From Unio delphinus (lineage: Eukaryota; Mollusca; Bivalvia; Unionida; Unionidae): 64,000 nucleotides of DNA. Every line of letters begins with the position of its first letter. Position 1 is the stretch's first letter. The stretch spans positions 3,919,001-3,983,000 of the forward strand of contig JAQISU010000033.1 of the NCBI GenBank assembly GCA_029339505.1, given 5' to 3'. The translations under genes were made by a program, and so were the position numbers. This document shows positions 16,444-29,726 of this stretch, in pieces. The notes beneath the pieces are model-generated. The model worked only from the letters and a program-made list of their open reading frames with translations, ran no database searches and was not told the origin of the DNA.

Positions 16444-19400
16444 AGTTCCAAGTTTTGTTTAGAAAATGATTTTCACAGCTTGCTCTAGAAGGAACAAGAA
16501 TATTTTGACAGAAAGATCATTACTGGCCCAAATAATATAAAACCTGAAAATTGACTGTGCTAAAGATAGGATAAAATTCTCAATGCTGAGTGAAATGAAC
16601 TATGTCACAAAATGCTGATCCATGCACAATGACTATAGACACTTCATAGCCTCCCAACTCTCTTAACAACTACGGAAAACTTAGTAACAGCCAGAAATGT
16701 GTTATGTCAAATATGCTTTATTCTAATTTTGTTAAGCAACCTGTGCTCCAGTTGAATAAAAAATATTCCTTGAATATTTAATGACAAATAATGCACTTAT
16801 CAGCCAGAAGGAATCATTTATCTGGCAACATTAATCTAAAGGCAAATTTCACTGTTGCACTTGCCATATTTCCAAGACAGAAAAATAAAGTTTCAATGAA
16901 GCCGTGAACTTGAAAGTTTAGCACATGGTAATCCATTAGGGTCCGTATTTGGAGGGTCTTTTATACACGGTGGTAATTTTAAAGTCAATAATAAGGGCAA
17001 CACAAGTACGTCAGTTTCACATCCTACAAAGATAAGGAGAATTACATATGATAGTGACACAGATCACTAATTATCCATGAATAACCCAAGCACAGACATT
17101 CCATAACAGAGGTATGGGCACAGTATCGTTTCATTGTTTACAATATAATTTTCTAAACTGGAACTGATGAAACTGAAACATTTTCTTGTAATAAATATTA
17201 ACTATTTCTTGTTAATTTCATATGGCATTCATTTATTAAATGTGATAATACCTTAGTAGTATGAAACGTTTTATGTTGTTAATCTTTTGGCTCACGCACA
17301 AAAACTGTACTTCGGATGACATGATTATACCACAATCCTCGTTAACATATTATACAAGTGAGAAGTTCTTTTTTATTTTAAAGGAAATTATTGGGTGAGA
17401 AAAATAATCTGCATTGGGGTTTTGGACATAGACAATGAAATCTCAGTTGCAGGGTTACATTATATGTCATCCACATGGATAAAACTCATGGGGAGACAAA
17501 TAATGTTAACCCCTTTGACTAAGACTTAATTGTCTCAGTCCAAACCTCAACATAGTTTCTATTTGTCCCCAAAAACAAAGCTTCGGTGTGGAGGTGCTGA
17601 GCACACTAGAGTTGACATGTACATCCATCTACCACAATGGCTTTTGGAGTCATGGTCACAGAAAGTCTAAAATTTGCATATATGTTTTTGGTTCCATATT
17701 TTAAAAAATTTTGCTTCTATTTTATAAATAGTTTGATAGATTTTTCTTCATTTCTTTAACAAATCATTATTATACTAAGTTTATTCTGTGATATACTTGC
17801 CTTTTAGATTTTGAGATAAAGGTCACATTCACAGAATTTTCAATAAGATTTTTGTTTTTGTATGCTTATATTTTCTAAACTCCTTGATGGATTTTCTTCA
17901 TGCATTTAACTGTTTGATTTATCTTTGTTAATCATGCTCTAGAGTAGACAGTGTGTAATGTAAAACAAGTGGGCTCTGCTTAAGAAAGTTATCTTCAGTT
18001 TTTTTTTTAAAAATGTCATTCTGTCACATTCTTAACAGTTAATATATTCCAAGATATCTTCATTAAAATAAGTTTGAATTTATATCATGCCAAGAGTTAA
18101 TTCACTCCTAAAAATGAACTTTCTCAGATTCTAACTTTTTAAGCAGGGTATTCCTTGAGCATTCACTTACTGATGGATGTAATGATTAATGGAGATGTTT
18201 ATATTGTTGTATATTGTGTTGAAATAGGGTTTACTCTATGATGAATTTATATCCATTTTTTTTCCTTATCCAGAATGAGATTTAATGTTTGTTGCAGTAT
18301 TTACATAGGGAACATGAAATTATGGGATTTAAAAAAAATTAAAAAATTCTGTTACTCAGATTCAGATGTATTTGCTTTGAATTCCGTGTACAAATATCTT
18401 TATGTGCAGGCCATTCATTCAAATTAGTTTTTCTTTTGTCATTTTTAATTATCAAATATTTGAAAACTTGATTCTAATATGCATTAAACAATATAAAATG
18501 TTAATTAATATTGATCGCTATTCATATCTTCCTTACAAATTAACTGTGGCAAATCAGTTATCATTAATTGGAGTAATTTTGATTGATACAAAAAAAAAAT
18601 TCAGGCCTGTATATGGTGAATTTAACATACAGTCTAAACTTTTAAGTCAGTTTAACTTGTTTACATTTTTTAAAAAAACCATCCCATAGCATGATGCCCT
18701 ATATACCATTAAGATAGATATAATACTGCAACAAGTAACCTGAATTTAAAAAAAAATTGTTCTTATGCAGATAAAAGAGTTGCCTTCTCTTGGTTAAGGT
18801 GTTTTTTTTAAAAAAAATTATGTATCACCACAGTAGTATTGTAATATTTGTTGTAATATTACATTTTAAAGTAGTAAAGTTATGTTTTACTTTTCCATAT
18901 GTTATGTTATTTTTTTCATTTTTGGTTGGGTTAATAATATTGACTCCTGGACATGAATGAGGGGTTGACAGTCAGTATAGTTTAGAGATTTTAAAGCTTT
19001 TTGTGTTGTATTTATTCATAGACACTGCTGTAGTCAGATATATGGGATACTACAAATATTATGAATAATAATTGTAAAGATGAAATGATCTTCTTAGAAA
19101 ATATTCCATTGTTACATTTATTTTGTCCAATTTTTCTTTCATAGTCAAGAGCAAGGATTCAAATGATAAATTTGATTATTAAATTATTTCTTACAGGTAA
19201 AATGTTTTGCAGTAATTTTAGAAGGATACTAATGAAGAATTACTTGCTGATCCTTGGTTAATATTCTTTAAATTTGTTTCAGCTTGTATGTTAAGATTAT
19301 CTGGAGTCAACAACATAATTCGTTCTGAAATATTTTCACCCTTTTTTCTCAATGTATATGAATTAGAGTTTCCTTTGCTTGACAACAATTGTTACACAAC

Positions 19401-20404
19401 TGTTGGAGGCAGTTTTCCATGGTTTTTGGTAAGAAATTGTTTGTAACTAAAATATGCTGTAGCATTTTTAACTAAAACTCTTAGGAGTTTTAGTTCTGTA
19501 ATGTTTGATTCCCACTCGGCATTAGTCACATTATGTCAATCAATATCTCGCTTTTGAAATTAGGAAATTCGATTTACAGCAATAAAACTTTACTAGAAAA
19601 GCTTGCTTTCTTTTTTGTTCACAATTGAAATTGATACATATGTATGGATATTAACATTATTTGGAATATTAGTCTTTAGTTTTATTATTTATTTCAAAAT
19701 TTTCCATTTTTTCCTTAAAAGACCAAAGTCATTTAGAAAAAATATGTTCAAGTTCAATCTTACTTAAGGAATCAGTTTTAACAATGTACATCAATGATAA
19801 CCGATAAGTTTATTTTGAACTGGAGGAAAGTTTGTTTGGCTTGATTAAGTTTGTAAGATGGCTTCATTTCTGCTTTTCTTACCAATCATAGCCAGATAGG
19901 GCCCACCATTCCATAAAAATTATATGTCATTTTATTTATTATTAATCAAATGGTGGATCAAGTAAAGAAAGAAGTGAGCAAGTAAATCTATAGAGACCGA
20001 AAGATTTTATTAGTTATTTTAGAAGGTCCTTTTAATACAGCTACTAAAAATGTTTCATGTTTTTATGTTTTCTCAAATTATAAATATTTGTTGGAAAATA
20101 TTGGATTTAAAATGGGTCATTATTCACTTAAGTTTTGCATTATAATCACATATTTTGTATTTGATGCAGACGGGTTGAGTTTAATTTTCACATGCAACCA
20201 ACCTAAGCTTCAATTTTTCCACCTATATTAAAGAAAAATATTCCCTGCGTGTTTCGAACTTGCAGTGTTCTAATCAGACGTATAACCATGTATTTGATTA
20301 GTCCACAGAAAACACTTGTCTAATAAGTGAAAGTATCAGACTTGACATTATTAGGCTGATGGTGGAAAAACAGGTCAATGCAAATACTACTCCATTTTGA
20401 TACT
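16444..20404. other. Intergenic stretch with no recognised gene
   Basis: AT-rich sequence with only short open frames of biased composition. I see no splice-consistent exon, RNA gene or complete mobile element in it. Confidence 0.4.
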
Positions 20405-21028
20405 TGTAGCTGAACCCATGTAGCCTCCCACAGCCAACCTGTGACATATTGTGCTTGCCTTGTTCACCTGCACAGTCAATATTTGGAGGCAGAACGTGCT
20501 AATCAGTGTCTCCAAATCTTTGGCCTATGAAACCATTCAGATGGGAATGTTACCGCTGTGCCCGCACTTGATTGGATGCAGTTGTTTCAGGGTTAGCTCA
20601 TGCATAATCTACACGATGCTGTACATCTGTCTGCAGCACATGCTAGTGCTCCTTTGTTTGCCCTGCAACAGTCTCCAACGCTGCTACGTGACCCTCCATG
20701 GGATTATTTTCTTTATGTTGGTCTTCATCTACAGGCATATATACCTGCATTGTCTTTTGCATCACTTCCTTTTCATGCACAATATGCTCTTTTTCGAGCT
20801 TTTATGGGGCACCATCATTTCCTGCAGTATTTATATCCAGTAGAATCTCTCTGTACCAATATTATACCTGTTCCTTGCCTCCTCGGTAGAGGTTTTATCA
20901 CGATCATATTTTCCAGTCAAGGTAGTGAGATGACCAACAACTCAAATCATATGCATAAATCTCTTAAAAGCGAACACACAGTCCATGGCAAAAAAATGAA
21001 AACCCCTACAGCCAATTACCACATTTAA
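20405..21028 (+). pseudogene. Probable retrocopy pseudogene of an unrecognised protein
   Basis: One reading frame stays almost fully open for about 620 bp with protein-like composition, interrupted by TGA at 20528-20530 and TAG at 20594-20596. Readable segments include SQYLEAERANQCLQIFGL before the first stop and, after the second, APLFALQQSPTLLRDPPWDY, then LPFHAQYALFRAFMGHHHF and LQYLYPVES. The base composition is richer in C and G than the flanks. No introns are evident across it. This pattern suits a decayed processed copy or a captured exon. I do not recognise the parent protein; the His/Pro/Leu-rich text looks like a low-complexity part of a large nuclear protein, which is only an impression. 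Confidence 0.4.
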
Positions 21029-21399
21029 GTCATTAGTGTTGATAATGTTCAAAGTAAAATGGCAGTTAAGTATTGAAAACTAAGCATTGTATGTTCATGT
21101 GATTCAAACCACTCAGTACATGTATAGTTGGTGGATTTTAAACTTATTTTGCTACACACAAAAACTCCAATTTTTTAAAATATTTTTCTATTCACTTGAG
21201 AGTAATAAACAAGATGCTTCCTACTGGTTGGAATGAGAGCCAGACAACTGACTATAAAGGTGGGGGGAAATGTATTGCCCAGAATATTCATTTTGCAAAG
21301 GTCTTAATGCTAACCAATTTAAATCTTCCCTGTTCATGAATTTTGAAAAAGAAAAGAATGCATATTTTCACTAATTTCAAGTTAATTGAATTTGCATGT

Positions 21400-22500
21400 G
21401 TCTGCATTTTGTCCGTGATGTAATGTTTTTATGGCCTTGCCGCCTTAGCTGCTTTTTAAGAGTGTTGTTACTGGTCTATGATCCTAAAATAAGTAACTGA
21501 AAAGAGTAAAAGCAGCAAGCTTTGTAAAATTCAGCAATAATTTATTTTCCTAGAATACAAAGTAAAAATGAGAAAAAGAACTTTCGGTATTACAAATTAA
21601 ATCCCCAAGTAATCCTAGAGTTACAGACTCAAGTCCGAACAAATTAAATTCCTGAATAAAATTCAGTAGAAGTCCAGATTAAATCCGAAACTGAAGATGA
21701 TAATGTGTCTGTGGTAGCTCATAGAGTATTGATATGCCAACAGTCTTTTGTTGAATCACAGTAATATAATTCCAGGTTTGAATTCACTATAAATTCTAGT
21801 GAATGTCTCTATCCAAGAATTTTATCCATACACTGTTGTATTTCGAGAAAAAATAATCACTTGAATTAAATAATTTGTATCCTGAAATAATAATGGACAC
21901 AGCACATAATACATCCTGATTGTGCTAGAACTGAAAGCACAAACGAATATTCCCATCAGTGACAAGATTATATAGTCTTCTACTAGACCTTGTGCAATTT
22001 GCAATTACTAAAAAAAGCTACATGTATTACCTAATAGAAAATAACCTAGAATGATCCTGATCTTTACAAAGGAAGCTTTTTAGTTATTATTAGAAACCTA
22101 TTCGTTAAATGAATGCAGAGCCTGGACTTTCAAGTAATTTATACAATGTAGACCCAGACCCAAATAAACATATTTACTTCTATTAATAATGATCTTGATA
22201 TTAAGCCCATATACATGGAGCATATTTTAACTATGTATTAGTTTTTTACAAATAAAATTTAAAAAATCAATTCAGGCCAAGTAGAAACGGAACTCAATTT
22301 TGAACAAGGTCAAGTCCAACATACAATGTTGCATTACAATAATATAATTAAAACAATAAAAACTATCAAATAATGCAAATTAAATATACATAACAGTTTA
22401 GTCATCAAATACACATCTTGTCAGTTTTGCACAAATTATATTAAACTACATCTATGTAACAAGACAGATTCAACTTGACTGAATATAGAGGTATAAGTTT
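21400..22500. repeat. Possible dispersed repeat, related to 62.87-63.3 kb
   Basis: The phrase AATTTATTTTCCTAGAATAC near 21538 and the style of the following text (repeated AAATCC/AAGTCC phrases) resemble AATTTAATTCCTAGAATACA near 62937 in CFAP44. The match is by eye, patchy and of unknown extent. Confidence 0.25.
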
Positions 22501-23179
22501 AAATTTTGCTTTAAGTTTGTTAGTTTCATCATTTATGGAATCATTAGAATGTGATAGCAATGAGTCAGTTTGTATTCAATAATGCGCCTTGTTTTGCTGC
22601 AGTTTCTTGCTATATAAAGTTTCTAGCTGAGGCATAGGTACACAGATAGACAGTCATATCAAGTAATAAGAAAATCTGGTAAATATTGACTTTTGGACTA
22701 AATTAACAAGACTTTACTTTTTCATATTAATATCCTTAACAGCAACAAATTGCATCTTACACAGCTTGCCAGTTTTGGCATACAAGTGTGTTAGTCATGT
22801 TGAAACAGAATTATTTTTTGTTTTCATAGTCTTTTATTTATATGTTTGAAATTTTTTGGTAAATGTGAGAGCACTAGTCAATCGACCCACATGACATGGC
22901 ACAAGTCACCATAACGGTTTTCCATTGTTATATTCTGCATGTAGTTCCTGTATCACTATTTGCATCTCTCTTTTTCTTCTCTATCCATCTACATATGAAA
23001 AGAGAGCTATTATTTATTGGAGATATATTTTATATTCATAAAAGTTATGTATTGGCAGTCATTTGTAAATGTATTCAATTCAATACAGACATCTCTAATT
23101 CTTTAGAGTTGTCTCTAATTCAACTATACAATTTAATTAGAGAGCTCTATATACTGAACAATGTATCAATTATAGAGTA

Positions 23180-23390
23180 CTCTAATTCAATTTGAGACCT
23201 AGGTTGATAGTTATTAACATCTGTAATTGAATTGTAGATCTCACTAATTTAATTTGAGACCTAGGTTGATAGTTATTGACATCTGTAATTGAATTGTAGA
23301 TCTCACTAATTTAATTTGAGACCTAGGTTGATAGTTATTGACATCTGTAATTGAATTGTAGATCTCACTAATTTAATTTGAGACCTATAC
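23180..23390. repeat. 62-bp tandem repeat, about three copies
   Basis: GAGACCTAGGTTGATAGTTA recurs at exact 62-bp steps (23194, 23256, 23318), with AATTGAATTGTAGATCTCAC in each unit. The flanks contain looser variants of AATTGAATTAGAGACCTC back to about 23090 and forward near 23900. Confidence 0.93.
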
Positions 23391-24041
23391 AATATATGTA
23401 TGTTTGTCAGCAGGTGCATATGATTTAAATAAATCAGTGTTCATGTTTCTGAAATTAATGTCAATAGAAGTTGGAAGAGTTTAGGTTTCTGTATTTGTAA
23501 TATTAGAAAGCATAGAATGAGTTCCACAGGATTATGCATGATATATCTAATGGTTTAAATAGAGAAATAGCTGAACAGTCTAAAATCAATTACTCAGTAG
23601 TAATGTTTAGTGATGAAATTTAAGTTGTTTAAGTACAGATTAAAGTTTGGAGAAAACTCAATGAAGAAATCAAGCCAGAGTATTCTGTCTATAGTGCATA
23701 CTTGCAATTCAAAATTATTTCCCAACTATGTGACTGATTCTAATTCTGTTACAGATCTCTCTGACATTACAGAGGTTTACAGTTTAGTTATAAAGGTCTA
23801 CATATGGGACAAAATACTGAGGTCTTTAACTGAGTTTTAGAGGTATATAATTAAGAAATACAGCTCTCTGATTAATTGTTGAGCTAATTCAGTTAGAGAC
23901 CTCTCAAAAAATATATATTTAATTGAATATATGTAAAACTGAGCCCATGATTATGTGACATTGTTTATGTAAAAACGAGGGGTGAACTGTTTCTTCAATA
24001 TTATCACCAGAAGGCATACATGCTCAACAGAAAGTTTAGCA

Positions 24042-24042
<1 letters not shown>

Positions 24043-24132
<90 letters not shown>
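24043..24132. repeat. (CT)n microsatellite
   Basis: About 90 bp of CT dinucleotides with one TT interruption. Confidence 0.97.
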
Positions 24133-24135
<3 letters not shown>

Positions 24136-24343
24136 GAATAACAGAACAAAGTCATATCTAAACCATCGTTGCTATATTACAACTAAATTCTGTCATTATT
24201 AATTATCTATTATCTCTATTATAAATTATTCAACGACAATGGCTTAGAAGTCTGATGTCCTACTAAAAGAGCTTGTCTTATGGTCTGTGAATTGACCTTT
24301 GAAGGAAGAAAGACAATAATGGCTAAGATGAGGATGAAAAGCA

Positions 24344-24390
24344 ACAATAATAATAACAATAATAATAATAATAATATTAATAATAATGAT
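24344..24390. repeat. (AAT)n microsatellite
   Basis: Imperfect AAT trinucleotide run with occasional AAC and GAT. Confidence 0.9.
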
Positions 24391-26455
24391 AAGGAGAAGA
24401 AGAATATATTTACTTTGTCATCTAATATTTTAACAATTATTCATTAATGTCATCAAGTTTGTAATTATGATAAAGAGAGAATTGATAATTAGATGACAGC
24501 TTGGACAAAACTGAATGTACAATTTCATGCTGAACATAATAATAAACTATACTTACCCGATAACAAGAATATTTTCATTAGCAAGATGGAAATGAAAAGG
24601 AAAAGATAAAAGTTACTGGGAGATGCAGAAGTAGAGTATAAAAGTAAATCAAGTCTAGTGAATAGAGGGAACACTTTGATAATAAAATTATAGAAAACAA
24701 TAAAGCAGCGATAATGTACAAAATGATAATAGAAACTCTAGCTTATCCACATATTACTAGATAAAATTGTTGCTTTAACTTGCTAAATTATTGTAACATG
24801 TTTATATTGATGCGATTTTTAAAATATTGTATTCAGTAATCTGCCATCGAGTTTTCAGTTAGCGTTGGCTAAATATGTAGATTGTGGAATATATGCTGCT
24901 GTCCACAGAAAATCGGTAGCTCACAAAGTCTGCGACAATTCAACTGAAGAAAAAAAATAGACTTGTGCGTAGGATCACTACGTCCGTGTTCGTTGGTTCA
25001 CCAAGTGATTGGTTATGTGCTGGCCCGGTCCTAGGATGTGTGGGGCCTATGACAGCATGAGTGGCCTGAAGCACCGAAAAAAAAAATATGCTGCGAGTTG
25101 GCACGGGACCCAAGGCAGTTGCCTTGTTCGTCTTGCACTAGAGCCCGACCTGGTTACGTGATTCAAATCCTCATTGACTGGAACAATCTAACAACTGTAC
25201 TACACGTACAGACGGATAAGCAGATTATACCACTTGTATATGTCTAAGAGACTCCCAGACAAACCGCGCAATTTAATTTTATCATTCAACTTTTGTTCCT
25301 GTTAACCAAAAATGGTTCTGAATTAATCAACATGTTTAAGTTTAATCTTGGTATATCCCTAAATTGTTTGATAGACATTGATCTGACATCTTTTTTAAAA
25401 AAAAAAGTTTTCTTTTATTTTCATTGATAAAGTCAGATAATAAGACAAGCATTTTGAATTAAAGAAGCTTTCTCAATGGCTAGGAAGGAAGCCTATGTTT
25501 ATTTCCTTGTCGAAATACTATGCTTTCTTAGTATGAATACAAATGTTGATTTTCAATTAATTGTTGTTTAAAACTCATTTTGCTTGCAGCTAAAAAAAAG
25601 TATTTTGGATTGTTGTCAAGTTCTTACAACTTTTACATATCTTTTCATTTAAACATACAACTTTATGTTAATGTCTTCATGAAGTTGTGCATTATTATTT
25701 ACTTCAATATTATCTAGCATACTGAATCATGTTTGTGTATTGCTTGTTCGTTTTATCCTACCAGTTATATTCCTTCCATTTATTTATTATACAGTTTGAT
25801 TCAGTTCTTATAAACGAAGTTACTGTGTAATATTATTAGTAGGACGAAAATGTAGTGGTTGATTTAATTGTCTGTAATATCCTATTACTGGTTATGGTAA
25901 AATCCTAATGGAGAACAGGAAATCAATTTGCTGCAGAGAGATATGTTTAGAAAGATAACATGTTATAAATATGTAGCAAAGATGATATTTGACTGAGACT
26001 ACAGCGGAAAAAATAAATTTATCAATGATGATACGTGCTGTCTTGCTTTCGACTTTTGGCAGTACATGATATGCCTCTTTGGACTGAATTGTCGGATAGG
26101 GTTTGCATGACTAGGCTAGCACTCGATTAAATGCGGCTTAAAGGCTGAAGTGAAACATGAGTAACTCACCAACCTTATATGGGTGACCACAAGTCCTTGC
26201 ATTATATAAATCTAAAATCAAATCTTGAACAGAACAGATGAAAAGGAAACGCATTGTCCTAGCCGCTCTTGAATATCTCTGCCTAAATATTTTGCTTGTC
26301 GCAGTACGAATCCTGTTTTACTTTGTCTTTTGCATCCCATTACAAATAATGTTTTGCAGATATGTGTTTTGTGAATTGGATTCCAAAATGAATTTAGTTA
26401 CACTTCTAGTAGAATTTGTTCATATAACATTTGGAAAAACACAGAAACATCAAAA
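24391..26455. other. Intergenic stretch with no recognised gene
   Basis: I see no gene. The interval 24960-25160 is more GC-rich than its flanks (CTGGCCCGGTCCTAGG, GTTGGCACGGGACCC, AGAGCCCGACCTGG) and contains an A-run at 25079-25087. It could be a SINE-like fragment, but I find no convincing A and B boxes. Confidence 0.35.
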
Positions 26456-26535
26456 TTTGAATGAATGAATGAATGAATGAATGAATGAATGAATGAATGA
26501 ATGAATGAATGAATTAATGAATTAATGAATGAACT
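26456..26535. repeat. (TGAA)n microsatellite
   Basis: About 80 bp of ATGAATGA tetranucleotide repeats with two ATTA interruptions near the end. Confidence 0.97.
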
Positions 26536-26642
26536 GGTCACACAAACAAGTTGTGTAATTTGTAAAACTGGACAGTTTGATTTATTCTCCAAACATAATG
26601 CCATTGCTACCAACCTACATGTCTCCATGACAAAGCGAAGCA

Positions 26643-27514
26643 GGACGTTTTGGCGCCGGCCGGTTTGGCGTGACCACTTTGGCGCCTAGCAATTGTTATT
26701 CCTGTTGAGAGGTAACCATATATTAGTGGAGCAGGTAAGGACAACATTGATTACCTCAGCGATCAAAGAGATGTAGTGTGTAAGTGAAATATAAAGTGAA
26801 AAATAAAAGTAAAATTATTCAAATTATCAGCATGTGTGTTATTAAAATAACTTAAGCTAAACCTATGTTATTTTCATTCATCAGTATAATGAACTGGCCG
26901 TCATTTTTAGCTGTGTGAAGACGGGCTGAACATTCGTTTTTCAACTCGCATCGCCAAAATCTTTGAAGTTTATCGGCACTGTATTTATCAAAAAAGTATT
27001 GATATCCATCGTGCTCGTACTTTTCTTGACCACGCTTCGATTTCATAACGCTCATTTACGAAAAAAAAAAAAAAAAAAACTTTTACGTTAATACATTTGA
27101 CAGCACACTTATATAAACAATCAGCTTTATAGAAGTGGGTTTAAGCCTGAATGGCAAAATCGTTAATCCTATGCGTGGACTTCTTTTATCTTATCAGTGC
27201 TTTCGTTTTCAAATATGAATAACACGTTAGACATTAAAATATTAAATTGTTAATCTTTAAGTGGTCATGACTCACAGGACAATATACCAATAGAGTCAAT
27301 TATCTTACGCATCCTGCTTATATTGTTATTTCTAAATCCTTTTGTAAATGCCGACATGGCCTCTAATTATCTTAAGGATAATGTGTAATCTATTGATGCT
27401 AATCCTTTTGTCGGTGCCAAACTTACAGCGCCAAAACGTCCGGCGCCAAAACGGCCCACGCCAAAACATCCTAGCGCCAAAACGGTCGCGCCAAACCGGC
27501 CGGCGCAAAAACGT
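26643..27514 (-). mobile_element. FLYWCH-carrying TIR DNA transposon derivative (MULE-like)
   Basis: The left end reads GACGTTTTGGCGCCGGCCGG then TTTGGCGTGACC (from about 26645). The right end, read on the minus strand, is GACGTTTTTGCGCCGGCCGG then TTTGGCGCGACC (ending about 27514). The terminal inverted repeats therefore match over more than 30 bp. They are built from repeats of GGCGCCAAAAC, and the right side has six such copies. Between the ends there is a FLYWCH zinc-finger segment on the minus strand but no catalytic transposase. FLYWCH domains commonly accompany MULE transposases, so I infer a deletion derivative of a MULE-type element. I could not identify a target-site duplication. 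Confidence 0.72.
26852..27055 (-). CDS. FLYWCH-type zinc-finger fragment
   Basis: A 67-codon frame beginning MSVMKSKRGQEKYEHDGYQY contains most of a FLYWCH finger: the aromatic DGYQYFF, the WRC cysteine pair (FWRCELKNEC) and the SARLHT strand. It ends (MNENNIGLA) just before where the two zinc-binding His would be expected, so the finger is incomplete. FLYWCH domains bind DNA or protein and are typical of MULE transposons and genes derived from them. It is a remnant or a short accessory ORF of the surrounding element, with an A-rich tract (27060-27079) just upstream. Confidence 0.75.
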   Translation of the reverse strand: MSVMKSKRGQEKYEHDGYQYFFDKYSADKLQRFWRCELKNECSARLHTAKNDGQFIILMNENNIGLA

Positions 27515-28243
27515 CACGGACCGAAAACAACGCTATGACTGTTGAAAAGCAAAAACATGTTAGATATTAACATAATATATACATGAATAACAAAAATTAT
27601 TTGAATTTTTATTTTAATTGAAATTTGTTAAAGTTACACTCATTCAGCAACAGATTTCAGGCATTTTATATGTTTCCATGTTAAATGAAAGTAAACTCTT
27701 TTGTTATAGTATTATATGCCAAGGGTCCCTCAACTGAGCGAATCAAACACCTGTGTGGGTTTGGGCTGGAAGTCTCTTGTTTTCCCCTATTTCCAAGATC
27801 TTCTATAAAAAAAAAAAAAACAGTTGTTGTCAACCGAATGATTTAATAACATGCCATTACGACAAATAATTATTCTCAATCAATCAATTCAATGACCACA
27901 ATTACCACAACTTCACAATTGCATTGCTTCTCCATATCAGTATTCCGTAGCACAACATTAGTACTTCTTACCATGAAATACAAAACTTAGCTCAAACAAC
28001 CATTGCAGAAATTTATTTTCCAATTACATCCCTGGGTCAGTCCAACTCTGAACCACATTTCACATATGCACCTCCACCACACTGCTTTCACAGCAGCAAT
28101 AAACGGTATCTCAAACTTAAATTATCACCTTCTCAAGGATTCCAGTGTACAGCATATTAGTCCCTGACACTGAAAGGCAAATCAATCATAACCTCTAAAC
28201 TGAGATAGTTTACTTCTTATGCTAGTATTAAACTACTTCATGC

Positions 28244-28450
28244 CATCTTAGAATCTCATGAATACTGTACTCTATCTTAGAATCTCATGAATACTGTACT
28301 CTATCTTAGAATCTCATGAATACTGTACTCTATCTTAGAATCTCATGAATACTGTACTCTATCTTAGAATCTCATGAATACTGTACTCTATCTTAGAATC
28401 TCATGAATACTGTACTCTATCTTAGAATCTCATGAATACTGTACTCTATC
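28244..28450. repeat. 29-bp minisatellite, seven copies
   Basis: Seven nearly identical units of ATCTTAGAATCTCATGAATA plus CTGTACTCT in direct tandem. The lack of divergence suggests a recent expansion. Confidence 0.97.
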
Positions 28451-29289
28451 ATGTGTGTTCCTAGAAATAGTTCAATACAATACGGTATTCAATTTTCTGC
28501 CATGGATTATTTTTTTATTGCACATGTCATAATACTTTTAGGATCACAGTACAGATGCCTCAGACAAATTTCCTAAACCATTTTAAAGAAATGACTGACA
28601 ATTTTAAATGAGTTTTGTTTTATTAAACTGCTATTCCTGTTTCATTAAGTCATCAACTGATACACACATCCACAGGAAACGGTGACCATGCTAACATATA
28701 CCAATTCAAAAATTGTATAAATTACTTTTAAATTATTTCTGGCACCTATATAAGAAATAATTATTTATGTTTATCTTCATCTTTTGTAACATGAAATTAA
28801 CTGTGTTGTCTATTGGTAGTGTAGAATTCAAAAGTGGTGCATATGGAAGCTTACTGCAGAAAAGGGTTAAAATTAAACTCAAGAACAAAATTAAGACTGA
28901 TCCAGATTTTAAGATCCATTATTTACTTATCTAAAGTTCACAATTTTATAAAATTGAAAATTAAAAATAATGGATAGTAGATATAACATTGTTTCAGCAT
29001 AGGGATTTAAACTCATGAATATTTAAATCAATGAGCTATTGGTTTCTAAGGATGCTATAGCCAATGATATGTGTTCTCGGGGTAATTGCTTTAGAGCTGG
29101 GTTCTTTGTTAATAAATTAATTTATATTGCTACATGTGGATAGGATGTTGGTTTTCATAAAAAAATAAGGTGATTTGTGACTTTTCTACAAATCAATACA
29201 TCTGAACACTATTTTGTAGATAGTACGATGTAAGCTGGTTTTAATTTTTATACAAATGAAGGTAAGGATGCTTTTGGTTTACTTTAATA

Positions 29290-29419
29290 GCATATCTTCT
29301 TAACCAGGTAAGCAATTGTGAATAATTTGTGTAGATGTTGCTTTTAAGTTTTCTGCTGCAACCCTTGGCCTCAAGAATTTTTAAGTGGCCCATGGTGTCA
29401 TAAAGATTGGACAGCACTG
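29290..29419 (-). mobile_element. Possible hAT-type transposon terminus
   Basis: On the minus strand the text starts CAGTGCTGTCCAATCTTTAT at about 29419, followed by GACACCATGGGCCAC. CAGTG ends followed by a GGGCCAC motif are common in hAT elements. Only one end is visible, so this is a fragment at best. Confidence 0.3.
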
Positions 29420-29679
29420 ACCTAAACACCAACACATAGTGTGTCAGTTATCCCCCAATAACTACTTACTTGCTGGCAAAGATAAATAGATGACATCCAA
29501 ACCATTCAACATATTTCTTTGAAAATGAAATAAATTTAATAAATAAAATAATGTGAATCTTACTGTCATACAAATATAAATATTTATATATCCATATATG
29601 ATAAGAATAGAAGATATTGTAATACCTAATTCGACAAACCATCATAGTAGGCACTATTAAGAGCTGCATTCCTTTTCCG

Positions 29680-29680
<1 letters not shown>

Positions 29681-29722
<42 letters not shown>
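29681..29722. repeat. (TAA)n microsatellite
   Basis: Pure TAA trinucleotide run of about 42 bp. Confidence 0.97.

Positions 29723-29726
<4 letters not shown>

Noticed and set aside
22896..23195. 99-codon open frame
   Set aside because: AT-driven hydrophobic translation ending in the 62-bp repeat; no recognisable protein.
25000..25170. A structured RNA or SINE in the GC-richer patch
   Set aside because: No convincing A/B boxes, stems or repeat partners visible by eye.
28244..28450. CRISPR-like array (regular 29-bp repeats)
   Set aside because: No unique spacers between units; a plain minisatellite in a eukaryotic genome. The same applies to the 26-, 32-, 41- and 62-bp arrays.
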